This document shows, one piece after another, positions 54,701 through 64,000 of a stretch of DNA of 64,000 nt (position 1 is its first letter; each line of letters begins with the position of its first letter). The DNA lies in the NCBI RefSeq assembly GCF_000219625.1, contig NC_018209.1, positions 186,001-250,000 on the forward strand, written 5' to 3'. The translations under genes and the position numbers were made by a program. The DNA is from Zymoseptoria tritici IPO323. Its lineage: Eukaryota > Ascomycota > Dothideomycetes > Mycosphaerellales > Mycosphaerellaceae. The notes below the pieces were generated by a model that saw nothing but the letters and a program-made list of their open reading frames with translations, ran no database searches and was not told the DNA's origin.

Positions 54701-55079
54701 AGAAAAGACATTTGACCTCTCCGACCTGGAGGAACTCCTCCATCTGCTCTCCGAAGCTCCAACAAATAGCGCCGAGATACCTCGACCGAAGAAGGTACAG
54801 AAGATGCTCGCCATGCGTGCTTGTCGAAGCAGCATCATGGTGGGTAGGACGCTCACCGAGGCTCAGATGAGAAAGGTCGTCGTTCACATGGGCGAGATGG
54901 AGAAGCCTTGGAATTGTCCGCATGGACGTCCAACGATGAGGCATCTTGCAGGTCTAGGCGCGGTAAATGGATGGCAAGAGGGTGATCCCATGGGCGATGA
55001 CGATGATATCAAGCATGAGATGAATGCTACGCAAGTTGCTTCGACCGACTGGGCGGCATGGCTCAAGGCGAGGACGTGA
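51765..55079 (+). CDS. pms1: DNA mismatch repair protein Pms1 (MutL-alpha subunit)
   Basis: 1104 aa, single exon, from the ATG at 51765 (GACCATGGCC). The N-terminal GHKL ATPase is intact: 'KELVENSLDAGA' (catalytic Glu30, Mg-binding Asn34), 'DNGKGI', 'GFRGEALSSLC' and 'HNLPVRRKELEKNVKRDY'. A long acidic, disordered linker (about residues 390-800) joins it to the C-terminal dimerisation/endonuclease domain. There 'DQHAADEKYNYERL' is the DQHA(x)2E(x)4E metal site, and 'ACRSSIMVG' and 'CPHGRPTMRHL' are the remaining motifs. With Mlh1 it forms MutL-alpha, which nicks the discontinuous strand after mismatch recognition. The linker is longer than in yeast Pms1 (873 aa). Confidence 0.96.
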   Translation: MATIKAIEQRSVHQIQSGQVIVDLNSVVKELVENSLDAGATSIEIRFKNQGLDSIEVQDNGKGIAPDDYDTVALKHHTSKLSTYEDLTSLDTFGFRGEALSSLCALSRFRVLTARAEDGAIGKLLEFEVSGRLKGTSVTAAQRGTTVFVEDIFHNLPVRRKELEKNVKRDYTKAITLLYAYACISVGVRFTVSNLMPKGKKVIVFSTKSNTTTKENITNVFGTKTLLALIRLDLRLEMEPRNGPSTQGARNWSTQAADRAMEVRVEGHISRPVFGEGRQAPDRQMFFVNSRPCGLPQVAKAFNEVYKSFNVSQSPFVFANLIMDTNAYDVNVSPDKRTIMLHDQTALLESLKASLAGLFENTDHTVPQSTLPARKLPAYQPLTVSGPTAARKASTGALSDDEEESADEAENPKPLQAPHAARSTSPSNLIHDWVGRDCEPRKELGAPRRVNTAPSLDVAPAGDVPPARRTALGLTLDAPSNAVPAVMAEPDVLIDGDRSLPPASHSNTQKPSNRPSQDAVINPDPLSTPYGDLFSQIPLMSMDNERQSSAGNEQAQAGERAAPEAPQEQEAAPEPAQSDEEMEVEDKIQDAPSLPSTLKKTAPGVVQNAFDRMRPNRTPLQSADIIVGDTKTTTLIGNSPPYKKRRIHKVENSQAVAKFGASPLLAMGLRRNFAAPGSQLHLESSAPSADGTDNETDDDASDADEDGTEISVHAKTPTVEVNATEQSPSSDPLDDLAPAPANDDEWDETYVDEAEERVKQDAKIARLIHEAEIAAASPTEENLRRATQMMKNSGNRKDSTLRLTQTVKTSSATIAKDIRRLNAHREHGSNTGNADATLKNAIVKDGLNDVEAEDRLSLTVSKSDFARMRIVGQFNLGFVLALRSGGGDREEDDLFIIDQHAADEKYNYERLQRTVTLQSQRLVRPKVLELTAVEQEIIINHSDALKANGFDIESSSHLDEEGDEVGTRECRLLTLPMSKEKTFDLSDLEELLHLLSEAPTNSAEIPRPKKVQKMLAMRACRSSIMVGRTLTEAQMRKVVVHMGEMEKPWNCPHGRPTMRHLAGLGAVNGWQEGDPMGDDDDIKHEMNATQVASTDWAAWLKART

Positions 55080-55702
55080 TGCTGCTATTGCATCTTTCTC
55101 GTATGGAATACTTATCGAGGACGCTCGAGGGCGGCTTCGGGGCCCAGCGAATAGGCAGCCCGAGGGCACGACGACAGCAGACCATCATGAAGGCGAAACA
55201 TAGAATCCCAGTGTTCCTTTCTCCCAGTCTGGATGTATTCAGTCGAGGTGTATGTAAGAGTGTCGAATAAAGGAGACTTAGATTGGTGCATGTTATAAAA
55301 GGATGGCATGCTCGGTCTAGACTTATCGAGCATAAAGGAAGACACCGGATACAGACGACAATACGAGGGACGATATTAAAGGATCAGTATACATCAAAGG
55401 GTGTAAAAGAACACGACGAAGCTGTTATAGCTAGCCGTTCCCTCCGTAGATCCTAAATTGAATTACCCTTCCTGCATGCAACTTTCTAGACATAAACTTT
55501 GAACGAAGAGTGAAGTGAATAGACCCTCATCACGCCAGTCTTTTACGTGCGGACCCACCTCCGTCGCATGTGGGGGTTGGAAATCTTGTGGACGTCGGAG
55601 TCATTTCATTTCAACAATTAACAAAGAACAACTCTCGCCACTCTACCACGTCCGCGCATCTCCCTCTCCTCCTTCTGGAAACACCAACACGATACCGCAA
55701 TC
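55080..55702. other. Intergenic, PMS1 to eIF2-alpha
   Basis: 3' UTR of pms1 and promoter of the eIF2-alpha gene, with a C/T- and C/A-rich leader from about 55640. No coding signature is seen. Confidence 0.5.
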
Positions 55703-56685
55703 ATGTCGCTCACCAACTGTCGCTTCTACGAGGAGAAATACCCCGAAATCGACTCCTTCGTCATGGTCAACGTGAAGCAAATCGCCGAAATGGGCGCATA
55801 CGTCAAACTGCTCGAGTACGACAACATCGACGGCATGATCCTGCTTTCCGAACTCTCCCGACGACGAATCCGATCCATTCAGAAGCTCATCCGCGTTGGG
55901 CGCAACGAGGTCGTGGTGGTGCTGCGTGTCGACAAAGAGAAGGGTTACATCGATCTGTCGAAGCGTCGTGTCAGCCCGGAGGACATCATCAAGTGCGAGG
56001 AGCGATACAACAAGTCGAAGATGGTGCACAGCATTATGCGCCATGTTGCTGAGAAGGCAAATGTCCCGATCGAGGAGCTCTACCAGGATATTGGCTGGCC
56101 TCTTAACAAGAAGTACGGACATGCGGTGGATGCCTTCAAGCTGTCCATTACCAACCCGGATGTGTGGAGCGAGGTCAAATTCAAGAACAATGTGATTCGG
56201 GACGAGCTGCAGTCGTACATTGGCAAGCGACTGACACCACAACCCACCAAGGTCCGCGCTGATATCGAGGTAAGCCGAATGTGGAATGCACTGATTTTGG
56301 AGGCACAACGAGACTAACAATCCCCTAGGTGACCTGCTTCGGATACGAGGGCATCGACGCCGTCAAGCGAGCACTTCGCTGCGCCGAGGCCAAGAGCACC
56401 GAGGACACCCAAGTCAAAGTGCGCCTGGTCTCTCCTCCGCTATACGTGCTCACCTGCACGACCGTCGACAAGAGCAACGGAATCGAGGTGTTGGAGGAGG
56501 CGATCAGAGAAGTTGATGCGAGCATCAAGAACGAGATGGGCACATGCATGGTCAAGATGGCACCCAAGGCAGTCACGGAGAACGATGATGCCGAGCTGCA
56601 GGCGCTCATGGACAAGAAGGAGAAGGAGAACATGGAAGTCAGTGGAGACGAGGACAGCGAGAGCGAAGATAACGTGGTTGCATAA
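55703..56685 (+). CDS. sui2: Translation initiation factor eIF2 subunit alpha
   Basis: 307 aa from two exons (55703-56269 and 56329-56685; 59-nt intron, GTAAGC...CCTAG). The N-terminal S1 RNA-binding domain has '[22 protein letters not shown]'. The regulatory serine is in '[13 protein letters not shown]' (Ser52 counting Met, i.e. the classical Ser51 phosphorylated by Gcn2), and the kinase-docking '[11 protein letters not shown]' is present. The helical and alpha/beta parts follow ('[17 protein letters not shown]', '[23 protein letters not shown]'). The tail is acidic. It belongs to the ternary complex that brings Met-tRNAi to the 40S subunit. Confidence 0.97.
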
Positions 56686-56950
56686 GTGGCTGCCGAAAGT
56701 CATTGGCGTATGGAGTTGAGAGGACAAAAGTCAGCGTTCGGGTCATATTGGCAGCATTTGAAGGTGGACTCTGCCGTTGTGCTACGGAGAAGCAATGATC
56801 TGTTGCGTGAGGTGATGGTAAAACATCGAAGACGCGGATGGGATGCATGAGCTATGACTGCGAAAGGCCATGAAATAGGGCGAATGGACGAGCTAGATTC
56901 CCGCTGATTGATGAATAGAATCTATCGAGTCGTGCTCATTAACAGCACTT

Positions 56951-58535
56951 CTACAACCTCGCAATCTCCTTTCCTCCGGTATAATTCAAGACCCAGTACA
57001 CCATGATGATCAATTTTCGACGCCAATTCCTCGTCCACGACAGATTCTTTCCTCTCCACGCGGCCCACGCTCTGGATCCGGTCCACTCGGAGTTTCCTTG
57101 TACAACACCATCTTGACCGCCGATATACGCGATAATCGACTTCTCGCCGTAGACGAACGGCTTCTGCCCGTCCGTGTCCCGATTCAAAGCATGCACCAGA
57201 TATTGCGCTTTCTGCACCGCGACCTCCGCCGTGGTGGGGAGGAAATATTTCTTGATGTCGGCAGCATCTCCCAGCGCATAGACGTCCCTCATGGGTTTCT
57301 TGTCTCTGTCCAGAACGTGGAGATACTCGTCCGTCATGATGCGTGGCAATTTGTCGGTTTTGGAGACATCGAGCTCGTCGACCAAAGCGCACTGCTTGTT
57401 ACCGGCTGTCCACAACACCATTCCGCAACCTATGCGACCTTCACCCTCGGTGGTGATGGAGTCGCGCTCGACCTTCTGGATCTTGGAGTCCGTGAACGTC
57501 TGGACGTTGCGCTGGGAAAAGCTTTCGATGGAATGCTTCTGGAGAGCCTTCTCAAAGTCGCCCAAGATGCTGGGAGCAGCGTCGTGAATGGCGATGGTCA
57601 TTTTGCCGGCCAGATGTGGATATAAGAGTCGAAAGTCATGATTATAGAGGTCGGAACTGGAACAGACAAGCGTGAGAGTCAGCGATGGCTTGGATGCAAT
57701 GGGAGTGAGGCAGCTCAAGACCCGGGCTTAGCTCGAGAGACGATCTCGGACCGCTGCAGGTCTTCTGTCCTTGAGTCTTCTTACATCTCTGCTGAGATCT
57801 CCACGCCGGTTGGCCCGCCTCCTACGACGATGATGTGCAGCAATTCGCGTTGTTCCTGGTCGGTGATGCCGGGTACGGAGGCCAGCTCGAGCATCTGCTT
57901 GAGGCGGTACTGCACCTTGCGTGCATTGGCAACATTCTTCAGGAAGAAGCAGTGCTCCTCAGCGCCTTCAAAGGTGGGATAAAGTCAGCAGGCGACTCCG
58001 ACGTCTACAGAAAGAGGAAGGCGTTCGAGACATGCTCTTATGCCTTCCATATTGGGCCTACCTGGAGTGCCAAAAGTGTTCGTCACACAGCTATTGGGTG
58101 TCAGCTGCTGTCCCACGATGCCACTTGGAAGATCTTACCCAGGGGCCAGTATCAGCCGATCGTACGACACATCGAATCGCCGGGAATCACCATCTTGGAC
58201 GTCGCATTCCGAGCGACACGCACATGTCTTGCCGTCAAAGTCCACGCTCTCGACTCTAGCTTTGTAGAAAGTGATACGCCGAGATTGGCGTCGAACAGGC
58301 TCTTCTGCCACCGAGAAGTCAAATATTCCGCATGCTGCGCTGGCCTGCCTTGTTATCAGTACGCTGTTGTCATCCACTTGCTGGTACTGATACATACCAA
58401 TAGCGGAGTATAAGGTCGAGTTTCTTCGGGTGAGATCACGAAGATGTCGAATTTGCTATCGTTGAGCTCCTGCGACAAGACGAATCCGGCCCAACCTGTC
58501 CCGACGATGACAATTTTGTCTCTTCCTTCTGCCAT
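56951..58535 (-). CDS. Type II NADH dehydrogenase-like FAD oxidoreductase
   Basis: Five exons: 58535-58398, 58344-58139, 58090-58062 (a 29-nt microexon), 57965-57785 and 57656-56951, giving 419 aa. The FAD-binding start is 'KIVIVGTGWAGFVLSQEL' and the quinone/FAD region 'TRPYTPLLASAACGIFDFS'. The microexon supplies 'CVTNTFGTP', and the NAD site is 'VVGGGPTGVEISAEI'. Other family strings are 'RIGCGMVLWTAGN' and 'VYALGDAAD'. The C-terminus 'LIIMVYWVLNYTGG' is a membrane-attachment helix. Such rotenone-insensitive dehydrogenases pass electrons from NAD(P)H to ubiquinone without pumping protons. The protein is shorter than yeast Nde1/Ndi1 and has no obvious mitochondrial presequence, so location is open. 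Confidence 0.88.
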
Positions 58536-59183
58536 TGTTTCGATGGGATGTTGTTGATGAGATTTGCTGATTTCAAAAAAAGTTGTGAATGCATGACGTA
58601 CAGATCTTGGACGGATCCGTTCTTGCTAGACTGAGAGCAGCCGTCGACGTCGATAAGGAGATGGGAACCTCCTCTGTAGCATCTCGAGTTTCGAGATCCA
58701 GTATCTCGTGATTCTAAGCAGCTCACCTTTGCAATGCCCAAGCTCTGCACATGTCGCCTGTCTTTGATGATGTGGGACTGCGATGCATGCGGACTTGGTT
58801 CGGCATGGCGAAGATCGCTACATTGATGGATAGGCATCTTTTCACACGACAGTGTAAGAGTGACCGAGGACGTGTAGAGTATGCATGTGCTCTGCACAGT
58901 TCGCCGACAGTAGTACGTACCCAGCTAACACTGCTGTGCGATCTGCCGTTCTTTGTCGAGGTGCGGTCAAGTACCATCAAGGTGGGGTACGTCACCGGAC
59001 AGACGACTTCAACTTCCTCCCCGCCGTTAGCGATAACGTTCTAAACTCTCCTTCATACTGATTCTCGGCAATTGAACCTGTGCATTATCAGCCCGGCATC
59101 TCACCTGGCGTGACCATCATCTTCACAGACCGACAGTCGGTCTCGATTCTTCCCTAAGAGTCCCTAGCCCGAACGCCCAACCA
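58536..59183. promoter_or_regulatory. Divergent promoter, NADH dehydrogenase-like / F-box-like gene
   Basis: 648-bp spacer between divergent starts. Short open frames occur but none has a recognisable signature. No specific sites are recognised. Confidence 0.45.
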
Positions 59184-60059
59184 ATGCATTCACCTGAGAT
59201 CATGCCTACAGAACGAGCATCGCTCCTCAGTCTGCCGGCAGAGATCAGGAATGCCATCTATCTCTACGTCTTCGACCCAAATCTAGAAGTTTCCTGTCCA
59301 ATCCCTCCGAGCAAGCCGAATCCGCTTGCGTTATCGCTACAGCTCCAAGACTTCCACTCCTACATCACCGCCCGTCAGGATGCCAATAGAGCTGTCCGTG
59401 AGCTGGGCGTTCTCCGTACCTGCAAGCGTATCTACGACGAAGCTCAATTGCTCGCACTCTCCTTCACGCCCTTTCACCTCTCCGGCGACTGCACATATCC
59501 GGATGTCTTCGATCTGCGGTCCCGTTCATTGACTGCCGCCAAGATTGGTGCTATCCGGCACCTCACTCTTACCGCTCGGATCAGTCATCTCAGAGCTCTG
59601 AACGAAGCCTGGGCCGGAACGCCTTTTGGACATCCAAGCCTGCGACTCGACACCTTGACCATCATCCCCAAGCGACCGGAGGTGTTCGCGACTGTATTCG
59701 CAGAGATAGCAGATCTGAGCCAGAGTCACACCTTGGCGTACATCTTCAGCGAGACTCTGAAGGGATTGCGAAATGTCAAATGCATTGAGGTCCGGAACGA
59801 GGGCTGCTTCAATGAGACGGTGTGGCGGCAGTTCTACAGAGCGCTCGTGTACAGACTTTGGCGTTGGGGTGGAGGAAAGTGCGGCGTGAGGTTCGAGAGT
59901 GGTGACACAGCTCCCGGTGGTACGGCGGAGAAAACGAACCACTGGTTCCGGGCCTATTTCACGGAGGATCAAGGGATCGAGTGCGGCGAGGAGGTCGTTC
60001 GGCTTGTGGGACTCACTGGAGAGTTTCCCGATCCGAACCTCGCTGGGGTGGGACCGTGA
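59184..60059 (+). CDS. F-box-like / DUF7730-type protein
   Basis: 291 aa, single exon. 'ASLLSLPAEIRNAIYLYVFDP' is the LPxEIRNxIY signature of a large ascomycete family related to F-box/2EXR proteins. 'LGVLRTCKRIYDEAQLLALS' is the second conserved block (LLxxCRxIYxEA). The rest, about 'HLTLTARISHLRAL' to the end, is the variable domain. These families are usually lineage-expanded and uncharacterised. Confidence 0.75.
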   Translation: MHSPEIMPTERASLLSLPAEIRNAIYLYVFDPNLEVSCPIPPSKPNPLALSLQLQDFHSYITARQDANRAVRELGVLRTCKRIYDEAQLLALSFTPFHLSGDCTYPDVFDLRSRSLTAAKIGAIRHLTLTARISHLRALNEAWAGTPFGHPSLRLDTLTIIPKRPEVFATVFAEIADLSQSHTLAYIFSETLKGLRNVKCIEVRNEGCFNETVWRQFYRALVYRLWRWGGGKCGVRFESGDTAPGGTAEKTNHWFRAYFTEDQGIECGEEVVRLVGLTGEFPDPNLAGVGP

Positions 60060-60487
60060 GGGACGATCTGCCGGAGTGGAGGAATGATAGAAGCAGTGCC
60101 CTGTGCGAATCAAGTCAGCAGCAAGAAAGATTATACTCCCTTTAACAGCAGGCATGCACGCTGGCGGGCCACATCTAGCATTGCGAAGTTGGCGTATCGT
60201 CTGTTCCCTGTCACGTATCTCCTGAATAGCAAGCATGAATAGCAAGGGAAGTGAACGATGATCATCGTTGTCAACGCGGGCGATGGGAGACTCACGAGCA
60301 GTGCAGTCGACTAAGCTCAATGCGGGAACTGCACCCGAAACGTTGAAGTCCAAATAGAGTTTGCAGATCTAGGACAGCACGCCATTGGGCGGCGATACCA
60401 CAATCGTCTTCAAGATATTCTTTTTTGCCTCCTACAAGCTTTTTCTTGGTCTCCCATCTGAGGTTCTGCCAACGTTCTTGGCCTAGC
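60060..60487. other. Spacer, F-box-like gene to permease
   Basis: 3' UTR and promoter. The permease frame is open upstream to about 60425 without an ATG before 60488. Nothing else is recognised. Confidence 0.45.
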
Positions 60488-62430
60488 ATGAGTGTTCGCA
60501 GCGGTTCGGTCGAGCGACTAGGGAAACAGCCGACCGTTGTCGATGTCGAACAAACCACAGCCGGACCATCGACGAGGCGAGATGTACCCGAAGGCGACTT
60601 TGTCACTGATCTCGAGGAACGAGAGCTCAAACGTGGTCTCAGTCAGCGACATATTTCCCTCATTGCCATTGCAGGGGCCATAGGTTCGAATCTTGCGTGA
60701 ACTGCAAATTTACATTTTGCTGAAACGTGAACAGGGACTGGCCTGTTCCTCGGCCTGGGCTCTTCGATCCAAACAAGCGGCCCTGCCGGGGCTCTCATCG
60801 CATACGCCCTCATCGGATTGGTGGTGTGCGCCGTGCAATTCGCTCTAGGAGAAGTTACTGCACTTTTACCTGTGACTGGATCTTTCGTCAGGCATGCGGA
60901 GTTCTTTGTGGACCCTGCTTGGGGGTTTGCGATAGGATGGAACATTGTGAGTCCTCCGACGAGGATCGAATGGGCACTGTCTGATTGCTACAGGTCTACG
61001 GAAACTGGTTCTCGATCCCGGCAGAGATCTCGGCCATCTGTGTACTTTTCCAATACTGGACGCCGATCAACTCCTCGGTATGGATCATGCTCTGCATCAT
61101 AGGAACGTTTCTCGTCGGAATATCTTTGGTCAGAGTGTATGGAGAGGTTGAGTTCTGGTAAGTCCTAGGAATGGTCTCGCACATGCATTCAAGCTGACTT
61201 GCTCAGGTTTGCGCTGCTCAAGATCTTCTTCATTATCTTCTTGATCATCCTCGGTCTGATCATCAGTCTCGGTGGAGTGCCAGGCGTAGAGCGGCTAGGA
61301 TTTCACTACTGGAAAACGCCTGGTCCATTCGTCGAATATATTGGTACTGGTGCCTGGGGCAACTTTCTGGGCACTTGGGCTGTGATGGGCAACGCAGTCT
61401 TCTCCTTCGCAGGCACCGAGTCCGTCGCAATGGCCGCCGCAGAATGCCGCAACCCTCGACAGATTATCCCGAGAGCTTGCAAACGGGTCTTCCTTCGAGT
61501 GGCATTATTTTATGTCTTGTCCGTCATTGTGGTTGGCATGCTCGTGGCCAGCAACGACCCTCGCTTGAACGATCAGTCGGGCACTGCGGCTCAGTCGCCG
61601 TTTGTGATTGCAGCGAGCGCTGCTAAGTTGAAAGCAATCCCTTCCGTGGTCAACGCGGTAGTCATTACTTCGGCATGGTCGAGCTCGAATCAGGCGCTGC
61701 TCTCTGGCACTCGCGTGCTGTATGCGCTGGCGTTAAAGAAGCAGGCTCCGAAAGTGCTGCTTCGCACGACATCATGGGGTGAGTGCATTGCGGTTGAATA
61801 ATGTTCTGCTGCTGACGATACCGATAGGTATACCTTGGGTGGCGGTACTCGTCCAGACTGCATTCATGTTTCTGGCCTTTTTGAGCTTGAGTAGTGGGGC
61901 TCTCACGGTCTTTTACTGGTGGGTTTGGGAGTGCTTCAGTGGCTAGACTCTTGTCCATGTCATCCTGTTCGCTAGCCCCGCTAACCATATACGCTTTGCT
62001 TTCTAGGTTTGTCAACCTCACAGCCTGTGGTGTGCTTATCAGCTGGATCTCCATCCTCATCAACCACCAGCGTTTGATTCTGGCCATGCGAAAGCAAGCA
62101 ATACCGATGTCACTTCTACCATGGCACAACAAGTGGACGAAGGTCTCTACTCCAGCCGCATTGGCGATGTGCGTTGCTCTGCTCTTCACTTCTGGATACT
62201 CTGTATTCACCCAGGGAAACTGGAGTGCTAGCAGCTTCGTAAGCAGCTACCTGGACATTGGACTGGTATTGGTAGCGTGCTTGATCTGGAAATTTGTGAA
62301 GAAAACCAGCATCGTACGTTTGGATGAGATACCCTTGAAAGAGGCTTTGGACGAGATTGCGAGAAATCCCGAGGAGCTGGAACCAGAGAAGAAGGGCTGG
62401 GTGAAGGTGGTTGGGTGTCTGTGGGATTAG
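60488..62430 (+). CDS. Amino-acid permease (YAT/APC family)
   Basis: Six exons: 60488-60683, 60735-60946, 60994-61157, 61207-61778, 61828-61918 and 62007-62430, giving 552 aa with about 12 hydrophobic helices. Hallmarks: the cytosolic N-terminus ending 'LKRGLSQRHISLIAIAGAIG', then 'TGLFLGLGSSIQTSGPAG' (substrate-binding TM1), 'FALGEVTALLPVTGSFVRHAEFF', 'GWNIVYGNWFSIPAEISA', 'AVFSFAGTESVAMAAAECRNP' (TM6 region) and 'SSNQALLSGTRVLYALA'. It is a plasma-membrane proton-coupled amino-acid importer by family; the substrate is not predictable. Introns are very short (47-51 nt) except the last (88 nt), and every splice keeps the frame. Confidence 0.93.
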
Positions 62431-62808
62431 CGGCTTGCTGATCGGAGTCCGTTCCTCCAAAAGAGGGACTGACTCTGGCTCAGGACCGAAATGTCATTAC
62501 TTCATTCATCTTCCGGAGGCCACAGCATCCAGTTCGAGCATCTTCATTACTCATTTGGATTGCGTCAGTTACAGGCAGACGAATCAAGACGGAAGAGTGA
62601 TCCACAACAGCACACGCCAGCCTTCGATCTAGGGCGGAGACTTACACAGGCCAATGGCCGAGGGATCCGGCGGTTGCTCCTCACGGACCCTGGTCGACGT
62701 AGTACGACACGGAGGGTGTGCTGATGATCGTCGTCAGATGGCAATGGCATTGAGAGACTGGCGCGCAGCCAGGGCCCTTGCTGACGTCTCGCATGGACTT
62801 CCGAGAAC
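62431..62808. other. Spacer downstream of the permease
   Basis: Permease 3' UTR and possible promoter of a tiny secreted ORF. No coding signature is seen. Confidence 0.4.
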
Positions 62809-63010
62809 ATGCAGCTCTCCATGCAGCTTCTTTGCCTCTTGGCTACCACGCTCTTTGCCAATCCGGCTTTGGGAAATTGTTATCTCGGAGTAGCTACAGC
62901 TCTCTCCAGCTGGTGGTCGTGAACTTATGCTGAATGCGCAATTTCAGTCCAGTACTCCGTCCCCCATTCCGTGCTGCAACAGATGCACCTCTAGTAGCTA
63001 CTGCGATTAA
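62809..63010 (+). CDS. Putative tiny secreted Cys-rich peptide (two exons)
   Basis: Too small for standard ORF calling. Exon 1 (62809-62889) encodes a good signal peptide, 'MQLSMQLLCLLATTLFANP' plus ALG. A 58-nt intron (62890-62947; GTAGCT donor, GCTGAAT branch-like site, TTTCAG acceptor, phase 0) joins it to exon 2 (62948-63010). The mature part is only about 25 residues: 'NCYLGSSTPSPIPCCNRC' then TSSSYCD, with five cysteines. Without splicing the ORF ends after 'GVATALSSWWS'. Cys enrichment immediately after the splice and a clean stop support the model, but it is short and could be chance. Confidence 0.35.
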
Positions 63011-63047
63011 GCTCAGGCGCCATCCTCCGACGATCATCTTCTGAATC

Positions 63048-63236
63048 CTAACCAAAGTCGGCGCAACGGCGCTGATAGTGCATATAGCAGCCTAGAGTAC
63101 CGATGGGCCGTTCGTTCGTAAAGCCGGCAGTCTGTTGCACTGACCTCGTACCACAATCTCCGGCGACGGGCATAGACAGGGATGAACACTGGCCAGCCCG
63201 ATACAACACCTGAACCAAAAGCAAAAAGTAGTGCAT
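63048..63236 (-). CDS. Possible small secreted-like ORF
   Basis: 62 aa from the ATG at 63236: a short hydrophobic start 'MHYFLLLVQVLY' followed by a polar part with four cysteines ('QCSSLSMPVAGDCG', 'GTLGCYMHYQRRC'). The hydrophobic core is short for a signal peptide and no family is recognised. Reported because it sits between two other small Cys-rich ORFs. Confidence 0.22.
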   Translation of the reverse strand: MHYFLLLVQVLYRAGQCSSLSMPVAGDCGTRSVQQTAGFTNERPIGTLGCYMHYQRRCADFG

Positions 63237-63574
63237 ACTACGTAGTCCCTTGGGCATGTCACCGGCCTTTCCGCGCCAATGCGATCTCTCAATCAACTGC
63301 CGAAATGTGCTCAAGCAGGGTAGATAGACCTTGTCGGCCGTCCGCGCGATTCCAGGACACGGGGGAGGGTGGCGTCTGACGGACGCTCAGATGAACAACT
63401 TCCCGAGAACAGTTCAGGGATGCTCAAAGGCCTTGCCCTGCCAACATATTCCCTCTTATTTGGTATATCTTTTTGGCACCTGACTCGAGGCTCGATATCG
63501 CGACCGACACGTCCAAACAATCAAGAAAGACCAGGCACTCAAGAACGACTAAAGTCAAGATTGCATCGACGACC
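63237..63574. other. Spacer between small secreted-like ORFs
   Basis: No feature is recognised apart from being the likely promoter of the gene at 63575. Confidence 0.35.
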
Positions 63575-63799
63575 ATGCAGATCTTTCGGCTCTCTTATTT
63601 TCTCGGAATGCTTTCGACTTCCCTCGCCGACAGCTGGTGGACCTGTGAAGGGCTCGATTCGCACGATGGATATCCTCTTGGGGCATGTGCCAGAAATGAC
63701 CATGACTGGAACAATCCGGATGACGGTGGAATCCAAAGTTGTCATTGGCAGAAAACCGAAGGGCAGAACGCCTGTAGCTGTGCCCGAACGATTTGCTGA
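63575..63799 (+). CDS. Small secreted cysteine-rich protein (effector-like)
   Basis: 74 aa, single exon, ATG at 63575 (GACCATGCAG). The signal peptide 'FRLSYFLGMLSTSLADS' is followed by a mature domain of about 56 residues that begins 'WWTCEGLDSHDGYPLGAC' and ends '...ACSCARTIC'. It has six cysteines, the last three in a C-x-C-x4-C cluster. The mature part is rich in Asp/Asn/Gly/Trp. The even Cys number, secretion signal and size match apoplastic effector or antimicrobial-type peptides; no family is recognised. Confidence 0.6.
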   Translation: MQIFRLSYFLGMLSTSLADSWWTCEGLDSHDGYPLGACARNDHDWNNPDDGGIQSCHWQKTEGQNACSCARTIC

Positions 63800-64000
63800 C
63801 CCTACTGCCCTTCTGTTTTAGGCATCCATGCAACCTTGCGCCATTCCCCCATGGTTGCAGCCCGAATTTTGAAAACTCAGGTACGGCGTGGTGCTGAAGA
63901 GCCAAGCAGAAGTCCCAAACATCAACTTCGCACACCACTTATAGTCTCGAACACTTTCGACATTCGATCCTCGAGACGACGGGCGAAGACAATGCAAGGC
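63800..64000. other. Right end of window
   Basis: Nothing recognised in the last 200 bases. Confidence 0.4.

Noticed and set aside
60676..60700. tRNA B-box-like GGTTCGAATC
   Set aside because: It spans the exon 1/intron 1 boundary of the permease. The flanking bases do not pair into a T-stem, and no acceptor stem is found with the upstream A-box-like word.
1..64000. CRISPR arrays, insertion sequences, operon promoters, transposon ORFs
   Set aside because: Nothing of the kind is visible; introns and gene families are eukaryotic, and I saw no transposase, reverse transcriptase or long terminal repeats.

Overview
This is a filamentous-fungal chromosome segment. Genes are spliced by short introns (mostly 46-96 nt) with GTRNGT-type donors and CTRAC-like branch sites. 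They lie on both strands with no operons, and several encode ascomycete-specific families (Mtc6, Rrg7, Spo7, Gyp7, 2EXR and FlbD proteins). Base composition is balanced. Short TTAGGG tracts fit a Pezizomycotina genome; Dothideomycetes (Mycosphaerellales/Capnodiales-like) is my best guess from protein style, but I cannot test it here.

Layout. 1-2039: 3' part of an O-GlcNAc transferase-like GT41 gene. 2040-7800: 5.7 kb without convincing genes, probably the long regulatory region of the next gene, with a CGCAG-rich repeat patch. 7803-9080: FlbD-like Myb regulator of conidiation. 9153-11650: gene-poor. 11653-15276: Mtc6 facing an aldo-keto reductase. 16225-19663: a small PPxY protein, a GNAT acetyltransferase, a two-F-box protein and a Pga1-like ER protein. 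20068-25761: alpha-tubulin, a WW-domain protein with a prion-like tail, and Ypt1/Rab1. 26782-32520: a Suz12-like Polycomb protein and the Rab GAP Gyp7. 32976-37065: a small secreted Cys-rich protein, a DszC-type flavoprotein monooxygenase and a 2EXR protein. 37581-44883: Rrg7, Spo7, a Cld1/ABHD5-like lipase, Cwc21 and Cdc123. 45197-51348: a membrane protein, PRPP synthetase, a TMEM33/Pom33 protein and a small zinc-finger protein. 51765-58535: the mismatch-repair protein Pms1, eIF2-alpha and a type II NADH dehydrogenase-like flavoprotein. 59184-62430: an F-box-like protein and an amino-acid permease. 62800-63800: gene-poor end with up to three tiny secreted Cys-rich ORFs.

Most of the window is conserved housekeeping: membrane traffic (Ypt1 and Gyp7, a Rab and a Rab-GAP), ER/nuclear-envelope lipid and membrane control (Spo7, Pom33, Pga1-like), translation initiation (eIF2-alpha and its assembly factor Cdc123), DNA repair and chromatin. 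The unusual material is the cysteine-rich peptides, a possible stop-codon readthrough in flbD, a GC-AG intron, two coding microexons, and two short interstitial TTAGGG tracts in intergenic regions. Splice models were built by eye from consensus sites and protein-family continuity. No search was run.
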